In this document: positions 38,431-45,755 of the stretch, one piece after another
Layout: each line of letters begins with the position of its first letter
Numbering within the stretch: the stretch's first letter is position 1
NCBI RefSeq assembly: GCF_028745735.1
Contig: NZ_JAQZSM010000008.1
Location: forward strand, 62,001 to 126,000
Reading direction: 5' to 3'
Length of the DNA stretch: 64,000 nucleotides
Source: Roseinatronobacter alkalisoli
Lineage (GTDB): Bacteria > Pseudomonadota > Alphaproteobacteria > Rhodobacterales > Rhodobacteraceae
The notes under the pieces: generated by a model
What the model saw: only the letters and a program-made list of their open reading frames with translations
The model's database searches: none
Told to the model about the DNA's origin: nothing
Program-made: the position numbers and the translations under genes

Positions 38431-39144
38431 TCAGATATCGACCAGTGCTTCAAACCCGCCAATGATCATGCGCTTGCCATCGAAGGGCATCTGCATATTG
38501 GCGAACCGTTCATCCTGCATCATGCGGCGCGATCCTTCATCGCGGGTGGCTTTGTCGGGCCATTGGGTCCAGCAGAACATCAGTACTTCACCCGGTTCAG
38601 CCTGCACGGCGCGGCGGAAATCCGTGGATGTGCCATCAGGAATATCAACGCCCCAGTTTTCCATGATCCATGTCGCGCCATATTCGATAAAGATCGGGTC
38701 GACTTCTTTCGCGAAGCTGCGGAATGCCTCGCGCCCGTCCTTGGGTATGGCACAGACGAAACCGTCAAAATACCCGCCCGGCTGCCGCGATCCCAGTTCA
38801 AGCAGTGGTTCAAACCCGCCATAGATGACACGCTTGCCGTCAAAGGGCATGGGGTTGGTATCCATGCTCAGGCGCGGGTCGTTGATGGCGTCTTTCATGG
38901 CGGCGTCGTGAATTTCCTTTGATGGCCACAGATACCACGCAAAGACCACGGTTTCATCAGGCTGCGCCTTCACTGCCATCGGAAAGGATGTCAGCTTGCC
39001 TTCGGGGACGTCATCGCCCCAGCATTCTGCGCCATGCAGCATGCCATAGGCCTGAAACCCTTCCATTGCCTTTTGGGCATGGGTGCGGAACGCGTCGCGG
39101 TTTTTGGTTGGGACCGCAGCGACAAAGCCTTGGACATAGGTCAT
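38431..39144 (-). CDS. Tandem DUF1428 protein (two fused copies of the domain)
   Basis: Protein of 237 residues made of two DUF1428 units of about 118 residues each. DUF1428 is a small alpha-beta dimeric (ferredoxin-like) fold of unknown function, normally one copy per chain. Unit 1 starts MTYVQGFVAAVPTKNRDAFRTHA and ends MPFDGKRVIYGGFEPLLEL. Unit 2 starts YFDGFVCAIPKDGREAFRSFA and ends MPFDGKRMIIGGFEALVDI. The matched landmarks WGDDVP.G/WGVDIPDG and AWYLWPSKE/CWTQWPDKA confirm the duplication. The fusion would let a dimer form within one chain. AGGAGG lies ideally before ATG 39144, and a palindromic operator-like site lies about 100 bases upstream. Confidence 0.85.
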   Translation of the reverse strand: MTYVQGFVAAVPTKNRDAFRTHAQKAMEGFQAYGMLHGAECWGDDVPEGKLTSFPMAVKAQPDETVVFAWYLWPSKEIHDAAMKDAINDPRLSMDTNPMPFDGKRVIYGGFEPLLELGSRQPGGYFDGFVCAIPKDGREAFRSFAKEVDPIFIEYGATWIMENWGVDIPDGTSTDFRRAVQAEPGEVLMFCWTQWPDKATRDEGSRRMMQDERFANMQMPFDGKRMIIGGFEALVDI

Positions 39145-39239
39145 TTCAATCCTCCTGTTTGCGAATAGCCGGGGCCGGGCGGGTGGTTCTGCGCATCGGC
39201 CCCTCGCGTTGGAATCGGTGTGTAGATCTGTGTAACAAT

Positions 39240-39263
39240 AAAAACTTGTATATACAAGTTTTT
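39240..39263. promoter_or_regulatory. 24-base perfect palindrome, GntR/HutC-type operator candidate
   Basis: The site is a perfect inverted repeat centred on CTTGTATATACAAG, flanked by A5 and T5. Its GT-N4-AC core fits what is known of HutC-subfamily GntR operators. It lies 96-119 bases upstream of the DUF1428 start and 80 bases past the patatin gene stop, so it could be an operator for the former or a terminator for the latter (hairpin plus T-run on either strand). Confidence 0.5.
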
Positions 39264-39342
39264 GGTGCGCGGATGGCTGACGTAACCGCAAGGGGCGTAT
39301 TCAACCAGCCTTGCGCTTTCACCCTATATGTAAATGCATTCC

Positions 39343-40461
39343 CTAGACCGGATGTACCGGCAGTGGCAGCGCGGTGGGTGCCGGGGCGTTTCTTGCCTGC
39401 GGCAGGTAGGACCGCGCCAGCACATCCATGGAGAGCCAGCCCCAGTTGATCAGATTATCCTGTTCTGCGACTGAAAAACGGTTCAGCCGCGTCCGGATTC
39501 CGGCCAGATGCGCGATCATCTCCGCAGAGAACGCGATTTTCTGTTCTGCCGGGCGGTCCGCGATGCCACAGTCGATCTGGGAAATCGCAAAAGCGCGCCC
39601 CTCACTCACGCATGCGGTATACAGCAATCGCCGCCGCAGGCTTCGGGCCTGATCCGTGCTGATCGACAGAATTCTGGACAATTGCTTCGGCCATAACCCG
39701 CTTGCGGTTTCCGTCACCGAGAATGGCTTGCCTGCGTCACTGACAATGACCGGATTGAAATCATCGACAGATTCAAGGGCCATATTGTCATAGGCCCCCC
39801 CATCTGTCAGGCGCAATTCGCGCTTGTAATTGTTGTCGCTGAAATGGCTGGCGCCTGTCAGATTGGTCCAGGCCGATGGTTTCAACTTGATTCGTACCGG
39901 TGAAAGAACCGGCGGGAACGCACTGGATGCCGCGACCACAGTGCTTAACGGAAGGTCAGGATTGAAGATGCAGCCGATCATGTAATCAGCCATGTAGCGT
40001 TTCTGAAACCGCACTGCCCTGCCGGTTTGCAGGTTGGTGGCCTTGAAAACAAAATCCGGCGCATCAGGCAGGTCTTGCAATGTCCGCTTATCCAGCAGGG
40101 TTTCATAGGCCTTTGCCAGCCGCGCCCCCGCAGAGGTGAAAGGATTCAATGCGCCGATGACGCCGGCGGAAATGTCAATGCCGCGGCTGCAGAAATTGCG
40201 CAGCGGGGCAATGACGTGGCTGTCAAGGTTGGTGAACCGGTCGTTCACCAGTGTCATGTCATCCCATGCTATCGCGAGCCTGGCCGCCGTGATCGATCCG
40301 CCCGAAACAGCAGCGATACGCCCCATCTGCGCCAGCAACCCCAGTTCATTCAGGCGTATCAAGGCCCCGCAATGATACAGGGTCGCGCGAAACCCACCGC
40401 CCGACAGGGCAAGCGCAGGCGCGTTGCGATCTGTGGTTCGTTCAAGTTCTACAGGGTCCAT
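39343..40461 (-). CDS. Patatin-like phospholipase
   Basis: Predicted lipid acyl hydrolase of 372 residues with the Ser-Asp catalytic dyad of patatins. The glycine-rich oxyanion-hole motif is LALSGGGFRATLYHCGAL (residues 18-34). The nucleophile elbow is AAVSGGSI with Ser53 (first Gly of GxSxG replaced by Ala), and the catalytic Asp220 sits in LRLTDGGAYDNMALE. VVAASSAFPPVLSPV matches the usual ASSA.P..F.PV block before the Asp. No signal peptide is seen, so it should be cytosolic and could attack the cell's own membranes if activated. AAGGAG precedes ATG 40461. Third gene of a minus-strand set with an MBL-fold hydrolase (45 bases upstream) and a metallopeptidase. Confidence 0.88.
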   Translation of the reverse strand: MDPVELERTTDRNAPALALSGGGFRATLYHCGALIRLNELGLLAQMGRIAAVSGGSITAARLAIAWDDMTLVNDRFTNLDSHVIAPLRNFCSRGIDISAGVIGALNPFTSAGARLAKAYETLLDKRTLQDLPDAPDFVFKATNLQTGRAVRFQKRYMADYMIGCIFNPDLPLSTVVAASSAFPPVLSPVRIKLKPSAWTNLTGASHFSDNNYKRELRLTDGGAYDNMALESVDDFNPVIVSDAGKPFSVTETASGLWPKQLSRILSISTDQARSLRRRLLYTACVSEGRAFAISQIDCGIADRPAEQKIAFSAEMIAHLAGIRTRLNRFSVAEQDNLINWGWLSMDVLARSYLPQARNAPAPTALPLPVHPV

Positions 40462-40506
40462 TCCCGTCTCCTTTGAAAATGTGCCCCTTGCTGGCCGGAA
40501 GGGGTA

Positions 40507-42054
40507 TCAGGAATCGTTTATCGTCAGTTCAAAATACAGCCTGTCGGTGCGCAAGCGGCGCTGGAAATGCTGCCATTGGTCCTTGCGGGTCTCTGGCGGG
40601 GCGGATGTCGGTGGTGTCAGATCACTGCGCAGCACCCGGCCTTCCGCCTTGCGGTGCAGGGCCGCTTCGATCTGCGGCATCGGGTGCGCCCATGGCCGCG
40701 CCTTGCCCATGGCCCAGGCGGTATTGGCAGGTATCATCGCCACGAATTCGCGGGCGGCGTCGCCCTGCGCCATCCAGCCAAGATTTGCATGGGCATCATC
40801 GGGTCGCCCGTTCAGGGTTGCGTTATGCGAACCATGATGCCCGACCTTGTATAACACACAATCGCGCAGCAGATCGCGCGCGGTCACCTGCCCGGAATCG
40901 GTTGTCCAGGCCAGATCGGACCAACCGATCCAGCTGCCACGCTGCGCATCGCCGGTGAACAGCAGGGTCTTGCCGGTTCCGGGCAGCCGGAAGGCAAGGA
41001 CAAGGCTGGTATTGTTGACTTCGTTGTTCAGGCGCAGTGCCATGGTGTCGGTGGGGTGCAGCCATTCATCATCAATCCGGCGCCAGGATTCATCCGCGTT
41101 GTCATAGACATCGCGGTAATACCCTTCGGGTGTCTTGCGGTCCGGGTTCGCGGCGAAAACACTGCCCGGTGCGATGCAATGGCGCGTGGCGAAGGGCGCA
41201 ATAGTCTGATCCGGGCCTGATGCGGGCATCAGGGCAATGGAGAGGCCCTGACCCGCGCCATCAAGGCCAAAGCCACCGCGATGCAGGTCAAACATCTCTG
41301 CCCCCTGGGGGTCAAGATCCAGCAGCAAGGCGGGGTCACGCGGCGGCCCGAGCGTGAAGACTTCAGACCGCGCCACGAAAGGCAGGGCGACGGGCGGGTT
41401 TTCTGGGCTCAGAAATACCACATCGTTCTTGGCCTTTTCACGCAGCCATGCAATTGCACGTTTATTGGTTATGCCCGCGACTGCCATTTCAGCCAGCGCA
41501 GCCGCACGGGCATGCGGGTGGGCCGCTTTGGCTTGTGTGAAGGCGTTGCGAAGCGCTGCGCAATCATCGCCGGTTTCAGTTTCCACCAGTTCCGCCATGC
41601 GTGACGCCTGGGCAGCAAGACCGGGATGCGCGCGCAGCCGCGCTTCGGCAAAGGCAAGAGTGATCAGCGTGTCGTTGAATCTTGCGCGCAGATCATTGGC
41701 AAGCGGATCGTCGCCATCCTCGGTCCAGGCCAGCCAGACCTGCCCGACCGTCAGGCGGTCAAACAGCCGCTTTCCTGCTGATCTGCGGGAAAACCCGTTC
41801 ACATGATCCTGATGTTCATGCGTGACAATGACAATGTCGATATGGCCACTGCATGCGCGAAAGATATCGTCGATGATGTCGTTAATACCGGCATCAACCT
41901 CTGATCCGTTTTTCAGGCCGCAATCGATCAGCACATAGACCGGGCGCGATTTTCGCCCGTCGCGCCCGGCGAAGGCCAGCAGGAAACAATCGCCATGTCC
42001 GTGACGGTACATGCGGATTTTCACACCGGAACGGGGCGGGGCCATGCGTGCCAT
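40507..42054 (-). CDS. MBL-fold hydrolase, ComEC/Rec2-like
   Basis: Metallo-beta-lactamase-fold hydrolase of 515 residues, predicted cytosolic. The N-terminal strands (VKIRMYRHGHGDCFLLAF...VYVLIDCG) lead to the metal motif THEHQDH (His79, His81, Asp83, His84). Further ligands are likely in LLFTGDAQRG and in LYKVGHHGSHNATLNG, the KVGHHGS motif typical of ComEC/Rec2-type MBL domains, which includes nucleases. Between residues 100 and 330 is a large insertion without recognised similarity. Substrate unknown; a nuclease or phosphodiesterase is possible. The ATG at 42054 shares its A with the TGA of the metallopeptidase gene (TGATG), so the two are translationally coupled. Confidence 0.85.
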   Translation of the reverse strand: MARMAPPRSGVKIRMYRHGHGDCFLLAFAGRDGRKSRPVYVLIDCGLKNGSEVDAGINDIIDDIFRACSGHIDIVIVTHEHQDHVNGFSRRSAGKRLFDRLTVGQVWLAWTEDGDDPLANDLRARFNDTLITLAFAEARLRAHPGLAAQASRMAELVETETGDDCAALRNAFTQAKAAHPHARAAALAEMAVAGITNKRAIAWLREKAKNDVVFLSPENPPVALPFVARSEVFTLGPPRDPALLLDLDPQGAEMFDLHRGGFGLDGAGQGLSIALMPASGPDQTIAPFATRHCIAPGSVFAANPDRKTPEGYYRDVYDNADESWRRIDDEWLHPTDTMALRLNNEVNNTSLVLAFRLPGTGKTLLFTGDAQRGSWIGWSDLAWTTDSGQVTARDLLRDCVLYKVGHHGSHNATLNGRPDDAHANLGWMAQGDAAREFVAMIPANTAWAMGKARPWAHPMPQIEAALHRKAEGRVLRSDLTPPTSAPPETRKDQWQHFQRRLRTDRLYFELTINDS

Positions 42055-44243
42055 CAATGCCCCCCGAAATGAAACTGGCCATGATGAACATGGCGGTGCA
42101 GCGCCGCGAAACTGGTGTCGCTGGCCGTTTCGGGCGCATCAAACGCATTCATCGGGGTGCCGCGTGCTGCGGCATAATAGGCGCGCACCTGTTCCAGACC
42201 CGCGTTTTCGTCAATGCGGCAGGGTGTGCAGATCACCCGGCGTATCCGGAAACTGCGCGTGTCGATCAGCAGGGTGCAGCCGGTGCGATAGGTGAAGTCG
42301 CGCTGCAATGTCTGGCGTTGCAGAAATGGGTTTTTCGCGTTCCACAGTGCCAATGCTTCGGCCTTTTGTCCGCTATCGGCCAGTTCCTGCACTGCGTGGT
42401 CCAGATAACCGTCCCGCGACTGAACCAGTTCCACCACATATTCGCGTTCAAAATGGCCCCGGTTGCCCAGACGGCTGGCAACGCGGACGGAACGCACCCG
42501 CATCGCGGGAAGGCCGTTTATGCCCGATCGCCGGATGGTTTGCGGCGCGTCATGGTCCATGCAGATGCCGATGGTCCGCAACAGGGCCGGTGGCTGCTTG
42601 ACGACAATGCCCCAGAACAGGCGCGCGTAGAAGCGGCGCGCGTGGTGGATAACCTCGCGCGGGGTGGTGAATTCAAGTTCCAGCAGGTTTTGTTGAAGCA
42701 GTCCTTCTTTCGACAATTCGTCGGCGCGATCCTCGTTGCCTGTCGCTTTCAGGCGCTCACGCAGGGCGTTGTTCATACTGTTCAGCAATGCATTCTTGTC
42801 AGCTTCAAGCAAGCTGATCAGGCCAGGCTCAGCCCCGTCGGGTTCGGGGTGTTCTGCGCGCAATTCGACCAGCAGGCGATCAGGACGGGTGATCAGCACG
42901 CCAAATCTGGCCTGAAGCGTATCATCTGCAGCCCCGATGTTACGGGCGGCGTGTTCGAATGATGGCCAGATCAGGCTGCCTTCGGACAGGACCGGCATGC
43001 CGTCCGGCACAATGCCCCATGCGGCAAAGGCTTCCAGAAATGCCGCGCGGTAGCCATGTGCGTCTTCGGGAAACAGGTCATGATCGGCGGTGATGACGGC
43101 GCGCAGATAATCGCCAAAGCTGACATTGACTGGCGGCACATAATCCATGGCCCGGATACAGATGTTCAGCATGTGGCGCGCAGACGTTGCAGCTTCATCC
43201 GCGAGTCGCTTTACAAGGTCCGGGTCCGGGCTTCCCGGTCGCAAGATTCCACTGCCGCCGGATGCAATGCGAAACAGATCCGCCACGCGCGTCCGGTAGA
43301 TATTCAGAAAAGCCCGAAAAACGGCAGCTACCAGAATGGCCCCGCGGGCATGCGGTCCGCGAGCATTGCGCAGCGCGGTATTGTCCGGCACATGGGGTTG
43401 CCATTCGCCGTCCACATACCCCCCGATCGCATCCCGCAGGGCACCGCTGCGCCCCAGCCCCTGACCGAATTCCTGCGCAAGCGCGCCGAGCAAACTTTGG
43501 CGTTCAAGATCCCCGCCTGTGCGCCCGATCTGGTCTTGCAGCACCCCGGCATGTGAAAAATGCTGGAAAATGGCAACAATGTCGGAAAACGCCTCATGCA
43601 GGGCAAGCATGTCGGGGTTTGACGGTTCAACGAAATGCGGGTGCATCCCGTCAAGGATTGCATGGCACATTTCATGCACGATGATGTCCTGCGACAGACA
43701 GGTGAACATCACTGTTCCCGGCGGTGCGGCGCGGCTTTGTGCATCAAGCTGGAAATACCCGAAAAGCACCGCCTTGCGGGCCGGGTCGTAATAGGCATTC
43801 GCTTCGCGCAGGGCGTGCGGATATAGCCGCAGCCTGGGGACATAGCTGTCCTTCTGCGGTGCGTCGGCTTTGCGCGGGGACCAAAGCACATAGCGCCCAA
43901 GCGCGCGTTCAAAATTGCCGATGGTTTCCATCGCAACCGCGTAGACCATCTGCTGATGGAATCGCGGATCATCCGCTGCTGGCGTCAGCCCGTCATTGAA
44001 CAGCACTTCCGGGGAATTCAGGTCAATGGGCTGGTAGAACCGGCCAGATGCCGAATCGAAATCAACCACCTCAATATATTCCCCCGATGGCCCGAAGCAC
44101 GGGGATTTGCGATCAATCGGGTCCAGCTCGGACGGGATTGACAGCGTGACTTCACGGATATTGCGGTTTCCCGGGCGGATCGCGGTCCAGGGATCAAATG
44201 CGAAAATACGCAGGCGGCGTGGTGGTTCAAAACCGTTGGGCAT
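42054..44243 (-). CDS. Zinc metallopeptidase-like protein with M4-type HExxH...HEAFSD motifs
   Basis: Protein of 729 residues. The zinc site is HEMCH (His190, Glu191, His194), followed 22 residues later by ALHEAFSDIVA with Glu217 as probable third ligand. That copies the thermolysin-family (M4) arrangement HExxH...NEAxSD. There is no signal peptide or propeptide, unlike typical secreted M4 enzymes, so it may act in the cytoplasm. The rest (residues 300-729) is rich in helix, with no domain I recognise; it contains PREVIHHARRFYARLFWGIVV and a C-terminal His-rich end (HRHVHHGQFHFGGH). I start at ATG 44243. The frame is open to 44393, but that stretch lacks protein-like character. First gene of the three-gene operon with MBL hydrolase and patatin. 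Substrate unknown. Confidence 0.72.
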   Translation of the reverse strand: MPNGFEPPRRLRIFAFDPWTAIRPGNRNIREVTLSIPSELDPIDRKSPCFGPSGEYIEVVDFDSASGRFYQPIDLNSPEVLFNDGLTPAADDPRFHQQMVYAVAMETIGNFERALGRYVLWSPRKADAPQKDSYVPRLRLYPHALREANAYYDPARKAVLFGYFQLDAQSRAAPPGTVMFTCLSQDIIVHEMCHAILDGMHPHFVEPSNPDMLALHEAFSDIVAIFQHFSHAGVLQDQIGRTGGDLERQSLLGALAQEFGQGLGRSGALRDAIGGYVDGEWQPHVPDNTALRNARGPHARGAILVAAVFRAFLNIYRTRVADLFRIASGGSGILRPGSPDPDLVKRLADEAATSARHMLNICIRAMDYVPPVNVSFGDYLRAVITADHDLFPEDAHGYRAAFLEAFAAWGIVPDGMPVLSEGSLIWPSFEHAARNIGAADDTLQARFGVLITRPDRLLVELRAEHPEPDGAEPGLISLLEADKNALLNSMNNALRERLKATGNEDRADELSKEGLLQQNLLELEFTTPREVIHHARRFYARLFWGIVVKQPPALLRTIGICMDHDAPQTIRRSGINGLPAMRVRSVRVASRLGNRGHFEREYVVELVQSRDGYLDHAVQELADSGQKAEALALWNAKNPFLQRQTLQRDFTYRTGCTLLIDTRSFRIRRVICTPCRIDENAGLEQVRAYYAAARGTPMNAFDAPETASDTSFAALHRHVHHGQFHFGGH

Positions 44244-44602
44244 AAGGTTTACATCCGGAAAGCATGCGCAAAGCATAGCAGAACGCCCAAGGCTTGTCTG
44301 CATGTTGCCCGATATCGCGCAGCGCATCGTGGGTCTGGCCGCGACAGGGGCGCATGATGCCCAGGCCCGTGGTTCTGACCGGATGATCGGCAATTCAGCC
44401 GCGCGGTTTCACAACCAGATGAGGCAGGAACACGGGAATGACGCGGCCGCCTGACGGGGAAAGTGATTCATTCTGAATCTGTTTGGTCCGTCCCTGTGGC
44501 AATCCCCCGGCTTGCCGGATGGCCAAAGCTTATCTAAGGTTGTCGTAAAGCGCCCGCCACCGCAAAGTCCAGTACGCAAGCCAATTCAGGGATACATGCA
44601 GC
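44244..44602. promoter_or_regulatory. Divergent intergenic region upstream of the metallopeptidase operon
   Basis: This 359-base gap lies between the metallopeptidase operon (-) and the SnoaL-like gene (+) and must contain their promoters. Apart from a doubtful 50-codon ORF on the plus strand (44302-44454), I see no gene, strong hairpin or repeat in it. Confidence 0.5.
44302..44454 (+). CDS. Doubtful small ORF, 50 residues
   Basis: MLPDIAQRIVGLAATGAHDA... to ...EHGNDAAA, with codon choice that resembles local genes and AAGG about 9 bases before the ATG. It is divergent from the metallopeptidase gene. I recognise no family. It may be a small real gene, the remnant of a larger one, or chance. 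Confidence 0.22.
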   Translation: MLPDIAQRIVGLAATGAHDAQARGSDRMIGNSAARFHNQMRQEHGNDAAA

Positions 44603-44995
44603 ATGACAGTCGCAAAGCAACATGAAGCGCAGGAAATCACCGGATTATTGCAACGCTGGAACGAGGCGTTGCGAACAGGTGATCCCGCAACAGTGGCCGC
44701 GCTTTATGCTTCCGATGCCATTTTGCTGCCGACAGTTTCCAACGAAGTACGCAAAACACCGGCAGCCATACGCAACTATTTTGAAGTTTTCCTGAAAAGA
44801 CGGCCCAGGGCGCGGGCGATCGATCAGAATATCCGGCTGTTCGACGGGCTGGCGATAAATTCCGGCGTCTATGTCATTTCCATGCTGGACAATTCCATTC
44901 CGACCAGTGTGACCTGCCGCTACACTTTCATCTATCGTTGGGAGGATACGGGGTGGAAGATCATCGAACACCACTCATCGGCGATGCCCGAATAA
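44603..44995 (+). CDS. SnoaL-like / CaMKII-association-domain protein (NTF2 fold)
   Basis: Small cytosolic protein of 130 residues with the NTF2-like cone fold seen in SgcJ/EcaC and calcium/calmodulin-kinase association domains. Landmarks are ITGLLQRWNEALRTGDPATVAALYASDAILLPTVSNEVRKTPAAIRNYFEVFL at the N-terminus and TCRYTFIYRWEDTGWKIIEHHSSAMP at the end, which is the near-invariant close of this family. Function within this broad fold cannot be told from sequence; many bind small hydrophobic ligands or act as oligomerising modules. It is read away from the metallopeptidase-MBL-patatin operon, so a link to it is possible but unproven. Confidence 0.85.
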   Translation: MTVAKQHEAQEITGLLQRWNEALRTGDPATVAALYASDAILLPTVSNEVRKTPAAIRNYFEVFLKRRPRARAIDQNIRLFDGLAINSGVYVISMLDNSIPTSVTCRYTFIYRWEDTGWKIIEHHSSAMPE

Positions 44996-45166
44996 CACAA
45001 TGCGGGGGTTTTAGGCCCTGCCAGATCGGGTGACGCGCAGACGTGCCTTATTCTTGCTGCATTCTTTGATTAAAAATTCCCATTATAATATGGTACCGCA
45101 TCCCGTGACAGATGTGTCGCCTGCATGCGTTTCCGTCGGGAAGCTGGCACGAAAAGGGGGACGAGA

Positions 45167-45547
45167 ATGGGCAAAATTGTTCAACTTCGGCAGCGTGAAG
45201 CCATCGCAGTCGATTCGAGTCATATTGCCGCGATGTTCCGCCATATGGGCGCGGTGCAGGCCGAAATGGCTATCATCACGACGATGGAACACCTAACGGC
45301 CCGTTTGCGCAAAATCGAATCCTCCATATCAGCGGGTACGCTGGATCAGGTTCCCTCGGACCTGCATGCCGCGCGTGAGCATGCAGAAGAAATCGGGCTT
45401 ATTTCCCTGGCGGCAATCCTTGATCAACTGGAAACGGCATGCCAGCAGCAGGACACGACTGCGGCCCATGCTCTGTGGCATCGCGCGACCCGCGTGGGTG
45501 ACAGTTCATTCGTGGATCTGTGGCAATTGCCGCTATTGCAGATGTGA
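45167..45547 (+). CDS. HPt-like helical protein (candidate histidine phosphotransferase)
   Basis: Protein of 126 residues, almost wholly helical. The segment LHAAREHAEEIGLISLAAILDQLETACQQQDTTAAHALW lines up with the HPt pattern (AHxLKGxAxxIGxxxLxxxxxxLExxxxxxD), placing a His at the phospho-acceptor position, although the usual Lys-Gly after it is replaced. If real, it would shuttle phosphate from a hybrid-kinase receiver to a response regulator. Both hybrid kinases in this window end in a receiver and lack an HPt. AGGGGG lies 7-8 bases before ATG 45167. Equally it could be an unrelated helical bundle; the assignment rests on one motif. Confidence 0.6.
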   Translation: MGKIVQLRQREAIAVDSSHIAAMFRHMGAVQAEMAIITTMEHLTARLRKIESSISAGTLDQVPSDLHAAREHAEEIGLISLAAILDQLETACQQQDTTAAHALWHRATRVGDSSFVDLWQLPLLQM

Positions 45548-45755
45548 CAGGGCCGGTCCGCGGCGCGATACATGTCGCGTTCCTGCGGATCACTGTATTC
45601 CGGTCAGACCGGCACAGGCATCAATGACGTGCATGTTCCATCGGCCCTGCCTTTCTGCCTTCATCGCGCCTGTCCGGCACATGCAAAACCGGTTCCAACT
45701 TCTGCACAACATGCTGTAGGGTTGCGTTTCATCCGAACATGACCGGAAAGCCAAC

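Noticed and set aside
39343-44243. Assigning the three-enzyme operon to CBASS or another named defence system
   Set aside because: No cyclic-nucleotide synthase (CD-NTase), STING, TIR or Cap2/Cap3-like gene is nearby; a patatin alone is not enough.
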